In this document: positions 1 to 10,151 of the stretch, one piece after another
How the letters are laid out: every line of letters begins with the position of its first letter
Numbering within the stretch: the stretch's first letter is position 1
NCBI RefSeq assembly: GCF_040939455.1
Contig: NC_134120.1
Span: 14,351,001 to 14,415,000, forward strand
From: Microcebus murinus
Taxonomy: Eukaryota > Chordata > Mammalia > Primates > Cheirogaleidae
DNA length: 64,000 nucleotides
Direction of reading: 5' to 3'
Notes under the pieces: model-generated
What the model saw: only the letters and a program-made list of their open reading frames with translations
Told to the model about the DNA's origin: nothing
The model's database searches: none
Translations under genes and position numbers: made by a program

Positions 1-2102
1 ATGCAGGGATGGTTCAATATACGTAAATCTATAAATGCAATTCACCACTTAAACAGAAGCAAAAACAAAGACCACATGATTCTTTCAATAGATGCAGAAA
101 AAGCTTTTGACAAAATTCAACACCCTTTCATGATACGAACACTTAAGAAAATAGGCATAGAAGGGACATACCTAAAAATGATACAAGCCATATATGACAG
201 ACCCATAGCCAACCTCATACTGAATGGGGAAAAATTGAAATCATTCCCACTTAGCACTGGAACCAGACATGGCTGCCCACTATCTCCACTTCTGTTCAAC
301 ATAGTGCTGGAAGTCTTGGCTACAGCAATCAGACAGGAAAATGGAATTAAAGGTATCCAAATAGGGGCAGAAGAGATCAAACTTTCACTATTTGTTGATG
401 ATATGATATATCTACAAAACCCCAAAGATTCAACCAAGAAACTCCTGGAACTGATCAATGAATTTAGTAAAGTCTCAGGATACAAAATCAATACACATAA
501 ATCAGAGGCATTCATATATGCCAACAACAATCAAATTGAGAACCAAATCAAAGACTCAATACCCTTCACAATAGCAACAAAGAAATTAAAGTACCTAGGA
601 GTATACTTAACCAAGTAGGTAAAAGACCTCTACAGGGAGAACTATGAAACACTGAGGAAGGAAATAGCAGAGGATGTAAACAGATGGAAATCCATGCCAT
701 GCTCGTGGATCGGCAGACTCAACATCATTAAAATGTCTACACTACCCAAACTGATCTACAGATTCAATGCAATACCTATTAAAATCCCATCAGCATTCTT
801 CACAGATACAGAAAAAATAATTTTACGCTTTGTATGGAACCAAAGAAGACCCTGAATATCTAGAGCAATTCTAGGCAACAAAAACAAAATGGGAGGTGTT
901 AATATGCCAGATATCAAACTATACTACAAAGCTGTAGTAATTAAAACAATCTGGTATTGGCACAAAAATAGGAATATTGACCTGTGGAACAGATCTGAGA
1001 ATCCTCATATAAAACCATCCTCATATAGCCATCTAATCTTTGACAAAGCAGACAAAAACATATGCTGAGGAAAAGAATCCCTTTTCAATAAATGGTGGTG
1101 GGAAAACTGGATAGCCACTTGTAGAAGGCTAAAGCAGGATCCACACCTTTCACCTCTCACAAAAATCAACTCATACTGGATAACAGACTTAAACCTAAGG
1201 TATGAAACTATTAGAATTCTAGAGGAAAAATTTGGAAACACTGTCCTAAACATCGGCCTAGGCAAAGAGTTTATGAAGAAGTCCCCAAAGGCAATCACAG
1301 CAGCAACAAAAATAAATAAATGGGACATGACGAAACTAAAAAGCTTCTGCACAGCCAAAGAAACACTCATGAAAATAAACAGACAACCTACAAAATGGGA
1401 GAAAATTTTTGCATCCTACGTATCCGATAAAGGGCTGATAACTAGAATATACTGAGAACTCACGAAAATCAGGAAGAAAAAAATCAAATATCCCTATTAA
1501 AAAGTGGGCAAAGGACTTGAACAGAAACTTTTCTAAAGAAGACAGAAGAATGGCCAACATACATGAAAAAATGCTCATCATCTCTAATCATCAGGGAAAT
1601 GCAAATCAAAACTACAATGAGATATCACTTAACTCCAGTGAGAATGGCCTTTATCAAAAAGTCTCCAAATAACAAATGCTGGCGTGGATGCGGAGAGAGA
1701 GGAACACTCCTACACTGCTGGTGGGACTGCAAACTAGTTCAACCTCTGTGGAAAGCAATATGGAGATACCTTAAAGCGATACAAGTGAATCTACCATTTG
1801 ATCCAGCAATCCCATTGCTGGGCATCTACCCAAATGATCCAATGACACTCTACAAAAAAGACACCTGCACTCGAATGTTTATAGCAGCACAATTTATAAT
1901 AACAAGGCTGTGGAAACAGCCCAAGTGCCCATCAATTCAAGAATGGATTAATAAAATGTGGTATATGTATACCATGGAATACTATTCAGCTCTAAGAAAC
2001 AATGGTGGTATAGCACATCTTATATTTTCCTGGTTAGAGCTGGAACCCATACTACTAAGTGAAGTATCCCAAGAATGGAAAAACAAGCACCACATATATT
2101 GA
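1..2102 (+). pseudogene. L1 ORF2 remnant (reverse transcriptase to C-terminal part), broken
   Basis: This is the C-terminal 55% of an L1 ORF2 protein (endonuclease plus reverse transcriptase), entering at about residue 585 of the 1291-codon frame of the full-length copy. The first 205 codons are open and hold RT signatures: [24 protein letters not shown] and [13 protein letters not shown]. The catalytic loop reads F-V-D-D with a neighbouring 3-base deletion that removes one residue (MI-YL instead of MILYL). In-frame stops lie at 616-618 (TAG), 853-855 (CGA to TGA), 1066-1068 (TGG to TGA) and 1453-1455. A one-base net shift follows between about 1456 and 1563. A final open stretch from 1563 keeps the cysteine/histidine motif [18 protein letters not shown] and stops at 2100-2102, six codons early. 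It is non-functional. Confidence 0.95.
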
Positions 2103-2125
2103 CCTGGCAAACTGGTATTAACTGA

Positions 2126-2155
2126 GTAGCACCTAAGTGGACACATAGGTACTAC
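2126..2155 (+). other. Stem-loop at start of L1 3'UTR (one mismatch)
   Basis: GTAGCACCTA and TAGGTACTAC flank the 10-base loop AGTGGACACA. Nine of ten stem positions pair. The full-length copy at 41791-41820 has the perfect version. Confidence 0.75.
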
Positions 2156-2349
2156 AGTAATAGGATATTGGCCAGGTGGGAGGTGGGAGGGGGGCGAGTA
2201 TATACATACATAATGAGTGAGATGTGCACCATCTGGGGGTTGGTCATGCTGGAAACTCAGACTTGTGGGGGAAGGGGGGAAAGGGCATTTATTGAAACCT
2301 TAAAATCTGTACCCCCATAATATGCCAAAATAAAATAAATAAATAAAGA

Positions 2350-2639
2350 GTACTTTCACTTTACATAAAAAATGGCTTTTGACATCTTGATCAATATCCT
2401 TCCAAACTGCCAGAGTATAAAAATGCTTGTGCAAGGTTTTTCATCATAGCATTGCTTTAGAGATTATAAAATTCAAATGAAGAGTTGTTTAATAAATTAT
2501 GTTATATATCACATAATTACTCTGTAAGTATTATAAACAATGATGTAAACCTATGTTTTAACATGGAAAACATTCTAAAACATATTTTTATGTAAAACAA
2601 CAGCAAGTTGCAAAGCAGTATGTAGGGTAGAATTGTTGT
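2350..2639. other. AT-rich unique DNA, nothing recognised
   Basis: Flank of the first L1. No repeat family, open frame or motif was recognised. Confidence 0.5.
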
Positions 2640-2770
2640 TCTTCAATAAACTTTTAATTTTAGACCAATTTTAGATTTATATAAAAATTACAAGGATAGT
2701 ACAGAGAGTTCTCATATACCCCAAACCCAATTTCTCCTATTAATAATATCTTACACTACTAATATGTTTC
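2640..2770 (-). mobile_element. Ancient L1M-type 3' end fragment
   Basis: The stretch with TTACAAGGATAGTACAGAGAG, then CCCATATACC-like and ATTAATAATATCTTACA segments, resembles the antisense of old mammalian L1M 3' ends. It is diverged and lacks a tail or target-site duplication. The exact subfamily cannot be named by eye. Confidence 0.55.
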
Positions 2771-2830
2771 ATGTTTACTTTCTGTAGCATTTTATTTGAT
2801 GAATGCTTCTTGATAAATATCCAGAATTTT

Positions 2831-3214
2831 TTAGTTGACACCAATAATCTTTGTCTTTTAATAGGAATATTTTATCTTTTTTTTTTCATTTTTTAAAAGA
2901 ATATATTTGGTCTTACTCCTCTTATTTTATTATTTTATGCTGCTTTGATATTTCATTCACTTTCGGTTTCTATTTTTCTGTCTTCTACTGTATCAACAAA
3001 CTGCTGGCTAACAGTAAGCTTTTCATCTCCTAGGTAGCTGTTATATATATATCTTTACCTACATCTAGTTCTACTTCTATGTCTATGTCTATAGTTGCAT
3101 TTCCTCTATATCTATCTTTACACAATCTGTGAGTGTTGTATTTGCTCCAATGGTGGTGGCTGTGGTTGTTTTTGTGAAGATACGAGTACTACATAATCTA
3201 AGTCTTTGAGTAAC
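2831..3214. other. T-rich unique DNA
   Basis: Low-complexity T-rich DNA with short TATA and CTATGT runs. No gene or named repeat was seen. Confidence 0.45.
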
Positions 3215-3528
3215 TGAAAATGTCTTTTTTAAAATTTTTTATTTTTTCATATTATGGGGGTACAAATATTGTTAGGGTTACATATATTGCCCCTGCCATT
3301 TCTCCCCATGCCCACCCCACCCCCCGCCTTACCAAAACATCAAGCATGTCCTACTCTCCAGTAGTGCTCATCACCCTATTTTGTAAGTGTAAATTCTTCC
3401 CCTCCTTCCCCCTCCCATTTGCCCACCACCCGATAAAAGTTTGTTTGTTTTTTCCCTATTGTACGTTGCAATAGAAAGACATTTTTACTTTAAGATATAC
3501 AATGTAACCCCAAAGTGAAAATGTCTTT
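3215..3528 (-). mobile_element. Short 5'-truncated L1 insertion with fold-back at its 5' junction
   Basis: Direct repeats TGAAAATGTCTTT at 3215-3227 and 3516-3528 are the target-site duplication. Inside, 3228 to about 3455 is the antisense of a strepsirrhine-type L1 3' end: a T-rich tail, then TTATGGGGGTACAAATATTG. From 3458 to 3515 the insert is not L1 but an inverted copy of the right flank followed by a loop. The L1 part is only about 230 bases. Confidence 0.85.
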
Positions 3529-3545
3529 CTATTGCAACGTACAAT
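3458..3545. repeat. Near-perfect inverted repeat, 34-bp arms, 20-base loop
   Basis: The left arm 3458-3491 begins ATTGTACGTTGCAATAGAAA. The right arm 3512-3545 ends TTTCTATTGCAACGTACAAT. They pair at 33 of 34 positions around the loop 3492-3511. The right arm spans the target-site duplication plus flanking DNA, so the left arm looks like a copy of the flank made during insertion. Confidence 0.9.
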
Positions 3546-3734
3546 AACCCTAACTTGATGAGGTACAGATGTTTTGAATCATAATATGTCTCATAACTTT
3601 CTATTACATCTTTGTGTTTGGATGTTAGTTTTGTGAATTAACAGTCTGAGAATGCCTGATAGCTCTTCCTTTGCAACCAGTCTGTCTTTATTTGTGCCTG
3701 TGGGTGCGTGCCTGTGAGCGTGTGTGTGTGCGCG

Positions 3735-3770
<36 letters not shown>

Positions 3771-5109
3771 GTTTCTGGCAGCTCCACTTTTACCCTCAAA
3801 ATTAAAACATTACTCATAGATCCATCTAAGAATAAGTGACTGAATCTTTCATATAGTTTATAAATATGCATAAAAATATATTTAAAATTTTTGTTTCTGT
3901 TTCATTGGCTATTTTTGTTATTAAATCATTATTTTTTTACAGGATATTATCTTTATCAGCTAAAAGATCACTTCTATGCCTTCAGAGAAACTGCTGTGGC
4001 TGCCTAAGAAGGGCCCCGATCTTGGGGGAGGCAGATGGGAAACAGCTAGCTGCCTACTCATGATCAAGCCCCTGCAAGACACCATAATGTATGTCTTCCC
4101 CTGAAGGGAAGCAAATGAAGCTGACTGTGTAAAATACAAGAGGGAAGCTTAGAGAGGAGATATTACATTTCCCAGTGAAGTGGATGAACAAGCCACTAAT
4201 GAAATTCATTTTGCTGGTGAGAGAAGCGCTAGGCTGTAGTGAGAGCAAGGAGGATAAATCTACAAATCACAGAACAAGTCAGTATCCTTGTGCTTGCTGT
4301 AAAGAGAGCATGAAGAAAGGCTATGCTGCAACTGACGCCAACGTAGCTGGGTATAAATGAAAAGTTTGTTTCATTTATAACACCTGCTGAGAACTCTTCA
4401 TTGTCAGATTTAGTTCTGAAATCACGAAAAGGTATATGTGGCAGACTATATAGTGGCAGTAAGAAACCCCAGAGGACTGGCTGAAAGAGTAATACAGGTG
4501 ATATGCAGGCAGATGAGTGTATACAGGCAGAAAACCAAGCCTGACATGGGACACACTCTGTAGTTTTGATAGTGGCTCTGCTATGGCTGGGCAACCACAA
4601 GTGATGGTCAGTGACAAGTTCACATGCCAGTCCTGTGATATGAAGAATTACACTGTGAGGTATCAAGGGTACTATATTGCTCTTGATCCAGAAGGACAGT
4701 GAGTGACCTGCAGCAGGGTCAACCGTTTCATAACCAGAGGGCACTCTGTGTGGCTGCTCAACTGAGTCTTACCTGCTGAAGTTTATGGTCATAGAAGGAT
4801 AGTTTTTCTATTCTGAGAATGGTAAGAAATAGATAATAACTTAAGAGGTCAATGCTGAGCCATGGTGTCCATAGTCATCTGCATTTTCACTGTAAAACTG
4901 AATTTTGGGAAACATGGAAAAAAGAAAGAAAAAAAAATCTGAGGAAACCAAACAAATAGTACTCAATACGTTTCTTTACTCTTTTTGTCCTTTTAAATCT
5001 TTCAAGTCTGATTATAAAAAATTACATTGATCCCTTTATCAAAAAATGTGGAAATTTATCTAGCTTCAGCCTTCTAAACCAAAACTTTTTGATGTGAGAA
5101 TTTGGAGTT
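3546..5109. other. Unique DNA, no gene recognised
   Basis: AT-rich sequence with a somewhat more balanced part at about 4000-4760. Overlapping short frames on both strands there have no recognisable protein features, and the longest (minus strand, 4229-4744) does not begin with ATG. Confidence 0.5.
3721..3767. repeat. (TG)n microsatellite
   Basis: Almost pure TG dinucleotides interrupted by CGCGCC near the start. Confidence 0.95.
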
Positions 5110-5273
5110 AATAAATTGTACTATTGTGTGCACCACCTGGGGATTGGACATGCTTGAATCTCTGGCACATTGCGGGCAGGGAGGGGTGGCAGGGGCAATA
5201 TATGTAACTCTAACAGTATTTGTACCCCCATAATATGATGAAATAAAAGGGGAAAAATAAATTGTACTATTGT
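5110..5273 (+). mobile_element. Very short 5'-truncated L1 insertion with 18-bp target-site duplication
   Basis: AATAAATTGTACTATTGT occurs at 5110-5127 and again at 5256-5273, an exact 18-bp target-site duplication. The 128 bases between match the last part of the L1 3'UTR (GTGCACCACCTGGGGATTGG, then GTACCCCCATAATATG) plus a short A-rich tail. It is a textbook 5'-truncated L1 insertion. Confidence 0.93.
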
Positions 5274-5733
5274 ATATTTGTTAAATAAAGTGCAAAGTGT
5301 ACCAAACAGTGTTAATATAAGGTATGAAAAGTTGACAATTTCAGTTCTGAACACATTTTCATTTGCAAAAGGAAAATCAAATAAAATTTATACCTTATTG
5401 CCTCGTCTTATTTGCTAAAGTTTGCAGCAGTATACAGTCAATTTTTTTAAACAGTGTAACATATGAAGCCTAGCATTTATTATCATTTTAAGGTGTGTTC
5501 ACTCACCTAATTTAAATAGAGGTGTTTTTAAATCACTTTTCATAATAACTATGCTACACTTTCCCTGCTCCTAATACTTTTCATTGTATTTTTTTTGTCT
5601 CCTCTGAGAACATTTCTTATATGTGTCATGAAAATATTCACATAGATCCTATAGATGGTTTTGAGCTTGGATATAAGTTTCAAGTTTGGCATTCAGTTGT
5701 AGTAAGCAGTATTAATTCAAAGAATCCATTTAC
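5274..5733. other. AT-rich unique DNA
   Basis: No repeat or gene was recognised. Confidence 0.5.
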
Positions 5734-5905
5734 CAGTGGTTCTCAAAAGTTTTTGTCTCACCAACCCTTTATAAGCTTAAAAAATGTTAAGGATCCCCAA
5801 GAGCTTTTGTTAATGTGAGTTATAACTATCTCTATTTACTGTGATATAAGTTAAAATTGAGAAAATTTTGAAATATTTGTCATTTAAAATAATAAATGGA
5901 CTCCC
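5734..5905 (+). mobile_element. hAT-Charlie DNA transposon fragment
   Basis: It starts with the Charlie-type terminal sequence CAGTGGTTCTCAAAAGTTTT. CTCACCAACCCTTTATAAGC and GATCCCCAAGAGCTTTTGTT follow in the order typical of nonautonomous Charlie elements. The 3' terminus is not visible, so it is a fragment. Confidence 0.7.
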
Positions 5906-6735
5906 CTTATGCATTATACAAATAATGTTATTATTAATATTATTGAAAATCATTTTTAAAACAGAATGTCATTCCTTTATAATTTTGAAAATGTATTTCA
6001 TACCTAGCTTTGAAAAAGATATCTGGATTCTGTATCTGCTTCTGCAATCTGTTACAAATGAAAAAAAGTGATTTCATTCAAATATGTAGTTAGGAATGAT
6101 AGGAGTATTTAACAGCCCTTTTAGACAATTATGGATATTATTCTTTGATACTGCTCAAAACCTTTCCAAAATTTTAGCTTTTGCTCAAAATTTGAATTCT
6201 TTCATTGTTATTTTCCTTCAAATTGCATACTCATTCTGTTCATTTACAATAAAATGTCTGAAAAATTCCAAAGTCTAAATAACCCTAGATTGTCAGTTAT
6301 TCTCCTAGTAAAAATAGTGTTGCATATAAAACAACTGTAGTTAAGTTCACAATTTAAACACTTGAACACGTGCTTCTTCTTTGGACAATCTTTGTATTTT
6401 TGTATCTAACAGATGTGCTTTATACATACTTTTTCTTTCACTATATAAATTATTTAAAATATGTATTTAAATATCAAAATTTGATAAAGTGAATTTTTTT
6501 TCTGCTTCCTCAGAAAACATTCTTAAACAAAACTAGTTTTGTTTTGTTGTGTGTATGTGTGCATGTTGTTTGGCTTGATTTTACTGTTAGAGCATGGCCT
6601 TGAAGTCTTCTAGTTTAGCAGTCCAGTATGGTGCAGTTGTCCTGTTTTGTGCTAAGGAACCAGCAATTTTATTCTCCTTTGCTTTGCAGTCAGTGCAAAT
6701 GTACACAGTGGAAAAAACAAACAAAAAAGATGTTG
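5906..6735. other. AT-rich unique DNA
   Basis: Nothing recognised. The first 300 bases could be diverged interior of the adjacent hAT-Charlie element. Confidence 0.4.
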
Positions 6736-6783
6736 CTTACTTAAAAACTTTTAGCCAAGATTTGTGTATGAGGATTGGAGAGA
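6736..6783 (+). repeat. Dispersed direct duplication, copy 1 (partner 7957-8006)
   Basis: It shares AGCCAAGATTTGTGTATGAG and the following GATTGGAGAGA exactly with the copy 1.2 kb downstream. The 17 bases before also match, apart from a two-base indel and a substitution. Confidence 0.85.
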
Positions 6784-6960
6784 GGACAGCCCCCATTTTC
6801 AAAAATCAATGGAACACAGTTCTGACTTCCTCTCAAGAACAATGACCAGTAGTTTCACCAGGAATTTATGTATAAAGTATTAGCATAAAGTTTTAAAAAG
6901 GAGAATGTTTATCCAAATAATTAAGAATATGGGGTTCTAATCTAGATAAGACCATCCAGA

Positions 6961-7123
6961 AATTTTCCAGGCATTGGTGACAAAGAAACTCAATAAAAAC
7001 TCAACTTTTATTGAGTTGAAAAAATTCAACTTTTATTGAATTTTCCAGGCATTGGTGACAAAGAAACTCAATAAAAACTCAAACTTTTTCTTAGGCATTG
7101 GTGACAAAGAAACTCAATAAAAA
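6961..7123 (+). repeat. Three-copy local repeat with embedded hairpin
   Basis: A 31-base unit beginning AGGCATTGGTGACAAAGAAA recurs exactly at 6969-6999, 7047-7077 and 7093-7123. Between copies 1 and 2, AACTCAATAAAA (6987-6998) pairs perfectly with TTTTATTGAGTT (7006-7017). TTCAACTTTTATTGA also reappears. The mix of direct and inverted copies points to repeated template switching. Confidence 0.9.
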
Positions 7124-7895
7124 TAGCAAAGCCTTTCTTGTACCCTGTTTAAGTTAGAATTAAGTTTCTTGGTTGTCCAATGTGTACAATTAGGACTCAG
7201 ATGTAGTAGATGCTGCATGTATCTTCTCTATTTTACTATCACACATACATTTTAGTTTGTGATGATGAATATAAATTTCCACTTAATTGTATCTTCTCAA
7301 CAACTCTAGTTTTATATTTAAGTTGGCATTGTTTATACTCCAAGTGACTGTAGCATTTCAGATTTATGTATTGCTGCAATAGTACTTTATATTTACTCTT
7401 AAAAGTTTGTATTTTCCCCCAGACAAAAGTATAAATCATCCAGCAACAAACACATTCATTATAGCTCAAAGCTAAGTCATCCATAAATATATGATTTCCT
7501 GAAGCATCATTTATGTACTAAAAGCTTTTTCATATTAGGTTGATTCGGTGGTCCAAAACTACCATAAATATTTCCAAAATCAAAACTGTGAGTTATACAC
7601 ATTATTTTTTCAAAAAGGATTGCTTTGCATATTAAAGTTAAATTTGTGACTTTGGTCCTAGTTTTCCTCCAAAGGAAACTTTGCATTTATAAAATCTAGT
7701 TCATTGGAAAGATGTAGAACCTAGGGTCTTATAGGCATGACTTCTGCTCAAAATACACCATGAACCTTTATGTTTATTGCCCAGTTTGTCTTCTAGATAT
7801 TTGTCAGACCACTGGTTATACTAGCTCCGTAGTTCCGTTAGTGTGTTTTAATGTGATTCTTCCAATATTCAGCAGAATATTAGTTAGGTTTGTTT
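7124..7895. other. AT-rich unique DNA
   Basis: No repeat or gene was recognised. Confidence 0.5.
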
Positions 7896-7956
7896 AAAAG
7901 TCATTACTGAGTACCTACAAATTTCTAGAAATGTTCTAGGCATATTTTAAAAAATA

Positions 7957-8006
7957 CTTACTTGAAAACTTTAATAGCCAAGATTTGTGTATGAGGATTG
8001 GAGAGA
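7957..8006 (+). repeat. Dispersed direct duplication, copy 2 (partner 6736-6783)
   Basis: Second copy of the 48-50 base unit. It directly follows a MIR-like stretch at 7900-7945 (ACTGAGTACCTACAAATTTC, then TGTTCTAGGCAT). Confidence 0.85.
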
Positions 8007-8284
8007 CAACAACTCCCTGGAGTGGATATGGGCCCCTGAGACTCAGAGAAGAGAAGCTGATGGCCCAGCCTGCTAGTGACAGGGTTTGAGGTCACCTGTG
8101 GCTGACAGGTTCTCTTGGTGGGTTCTGGCCGAGCTTATTTGCAAGTAGTTGTTGGTCTTGGTGCATGGGCAAAATTCTAGATGATCTGGCCCAGGGATGG
8201 AAAAGCAGATTACTACTTCAAACTGGGTCAAATAGCAGTAACCAAAATATGGCAAAGCTCTCATGCAGCTTTCACTATAGTTGA
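8007..8284. other. Unique DNA, nothing recognised
   Basis: More balanced base composition than its surroundings. No coding signal was identified. Confidence 0.4.
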
Positions 8285-9125
8285 GGAAGATAGATAATAA
8301 ATAAATAATGTAAACTATGTTGGGTGATGACAAGCTATGAAGCTTTGGTAACATAAGGAAGACAGGGATGGAGGAAGGGTAGTAATGTGTTACATAGGGT
8401 GGTCAAGACAGTTCTTTCTAATAAGATGATGTTAGAGCAAAATCAAAATGAAGCAAAAGAATAAGTTATGTGGAATGAGTAGACAGAGATCATTCTGGAA
8501 GAGGACAGTTGCTGGGTTTTGGATTTACTTGGTATGTTTAAAGAACAGCAAGGAGTTTGGCACAAGTGGGGTGGAGGGAGCCAGGGGTGAGTAGGAAGAG
8601 CTGAGGTCTGTGAGGTAACAGGACGCTAGGTTGTGGGAGATCTCATAGACCATTTTAAGGATTTTGTCTTTCACCTTGGGTGAGATAGATGGAGCCATGA
8701 GAGACATTTGAATGGAGAAGTGAGATGTGCCACCTTATGTTTTAAAAGGATCAGACTGATTGTTATGTTAAGAAAATACTGCAGGCTGGCAAAGGCAGAA
8801 GCAAAGCCACCAATTATGATTCTATCCATGATGAATAATAATCCAGATAACATGAGACATTAAAGCACTTAGGCTCAACTAGGAACAGTAAAGCCAGTGA
8901 GAAGAAGTTAGATTGTGGAAACATTTTTAGGGCAGAGCCAATGGGATTTCCTCTCAGACTGCAGGTATAAGAAAAAGTGTGAGATTTAAGAGAATGTAAG
9001 ATGTGTGATGACATAAGAGAAAGTGACAAGGCAAATATGATTCCAATTTTTTTAAGCTGAAACAACAGATCATTTGGAGTTTTCGTCTATTAAGGTGGGA
9101 AAGATTACATGAAGATAAGGTGTGA
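8285..9125 (+). mobile_element. Ancient mammalian interspersed repeat, copy A (family not named)
   Basis: The order of segments (rows of AATAAATAAA, a GGTGATGACAAGC-type part, GAACAGCAAGGAG, CATTTTAAGGATTTTG, TTATGTTTTAAAAGGATCAG, ACATTTTTAGGGCAGAGCC) matches a widespread old mammalian repeat. A second copy lies at 21855-22740. I recognise the consensus but cannot assign its name with confidence. It is heavily diverged and has no coding frame. Confidence 0.65.
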
Positions 9126-9248
9126 AATGTGTATGTATGGGGGTGGGGTGATCCATATAGGTCCATAGAGGTTGTACAAGTTTGCAGTCCCACTAACAGT
9201 GTGTAAGTGTGCCTTTCTCTCTGCATCCACATCAGCATGTGTTGTTTT

Positions 9249-9322
9249 TTGACTTTTGTTTTTTAAATCAGGATTTTATGGGGGTACAAACATTTTGGTT
9301 ACATGAAATGCACTTGACTTTT
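9249..9322 (-). mobile_element. 56-base L1 3'-end insertion inside the older L1
   Basis: TTGACTTTT at 9249-9257 and 9314-9322 flanks a T-rich tail followed by TTATGGGGGTACAAACATTT, the antisense of the lineage's L1 3' terminus. Removing the insert and one repeat restores the expected L1 reading ...TTTTTTGACTTTTCAATAATAG. It is an extremely truncated insertion. Confidence 0.8.
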
Positions 9323-9332
9323 CAATAATAGC

Positions 9333-9405
9333 CCTTGTGACTGGGGTAGCACGGTATAACACTGAAGTTTTAATTTGAATTTCCCTGATGATTAGTGATA
9401 TTGAC
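9333..9405. repeat. Inverted repeat arm 1 (source, in normal L1 context)
   Basis: 73 bases that pair with 9892-9964 at 72 positions. This arm sits where the L1 consensus order expects it, so it is the likely source. Confidence 0.92.
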
Positions 9406-9891
9406 CAATTATTCATATGTTTCTTGGTCATTTACCTGTCTTCTGTAGAAAAACTTCTGTTCATGTCTTTCACCCACTTTTTAATGGGGCTGTTTGTTTG
9501 TATTTTGCTGATTTGTTTGAGTTCTTTGTAGATTCTGAATATTAGTTCTTTGTCAGATGTATAGTTTGTAAATATTTTCTCCCATTCTGTAGGTTGCCTG
9601 ATTACTCTGTCGATTATTTCCTTTGCTGTGCAGAAGTTTTTAATATAATTAAGTCTTATTTATTTCTTTTTGTTGCTGCAGAATTTGCCTTTGGGGTCTT
9701 AGTCTAAGTTCTTCTCCTAGGCCTATATTTAGAAGAGTTTTATCTACATTTTTTCCTAGAATTTTTATGGTTTCATGCCTCACATTTAAGCCTTTAATTC
9801 ATCTTGAATTAACTTTTGTATATGGATAGAGATAGAGGTCCTTTCCCCAGTGTATATTTTTGTCTGTTTTGTCAAAGAACAGTTGTTTGTA

Positions 9892-9964
9892 GTCAATATC
9901 ACTAATCATCAGGGAAATTCAAATTAAAACTGCAGTGTTATACCGTGCTACCCCAGTCACAAGG
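9892..9964. repeat. Inverted repeat arm 2 (templated inverted insertion)
   Basis: Reverse complement of 9333-9405 with one mismatch. It interrupts the L1 between AAAGAACAGTTGTTTGTA and TTATTTCTGAGTTCTCTATT, which are adjacent in L1s apart from about ten bases. It shares arm 1's unusual bases (GTGCTACCCCAGTCACAAGG), so it was copied locally and not inherited as L1. Confidence 0.9.
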
Positions 9965-10101
9965 TTTTATTTCTGAGTTCTCTATTCTGCTCCATTGGTC
10001 TATAAACCCACACTTATACTAGTCCCATGCTGTTTTTGTTACTATAGCATTATGGTATAATTTGAAAGTAGGTAATAGGATTCCTCCTAATTTCTTCTTT
10101 T

Positions 10102-10109
10102 TGCTTAAG

Positions 10110-10151
<42 letters not shown>

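Larger units (their letters stand above)
1..2349 (+). mobile_element. Young L1 element, 3' portion (ORF2 part, 3'UTR, A-rich tail)
   Basis: Base 1 aligns with base 39663 of the full-length L1 in this window, and the two stay collinear through the 3'UTR and the AAATAAATAAATAAA tail. By eye they differ at only a few percent of positions, so they belong to the same or sister subfamilies. The 5' part lies outside the window, so neither its length nor its 5' target-site duplication can be judged. The 3'UTR keeps the stem-loop, the G-rich tract and the CTGTACCCCCATAATATG end. Several ORF2 breaks are CpG-type C-to-T changes, which fits ageing after insertion. Confidence 0.95.
9165..10101 (-). mobile_element. 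Older L1 ORF2 fragment, antisense
   Basis: Read on the minus strand this is collinear with the C-terminal half of L1 ORF2. Plus-strand landmarks are TTTGCAGTCCCACTAACAGT, ATTTCCCTGATGATTAGTGA, CTTTGTAGATTCTGAATATT, TTTGCTGTGCAGAAG and CTCCATTGGTCTATA. No open frame remains. It carries a nested L1 fragment (9258-9313) and a templated inverted insertion (9892-9964). Confidence 0.85.

Noticed and set aside
117..530. 137-codon minus-strand frame
   Set aside because: Antisense shadow of L1 ORF2. The same shadow appears at 39779-40012 and 40019-40279 opposite the other copy.
3638..3871. Histidine/threonine-rich minus-strand frame
   Set aside because: Its striking peptide is only the translation of the TG microsatellite.
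4229..4744. 171-codon minus-strand frame in unique DNA
   Set aside because: It begins with GTG, not ATG, shows no recognisable domain, and overlaps other equally featureless frames.
6969..7123. CRISPR-like array of three repeats
   Set aside because: Only three copies with unequal, repeat-derived spacers in a mammalian genome. This is a local rearrangement.
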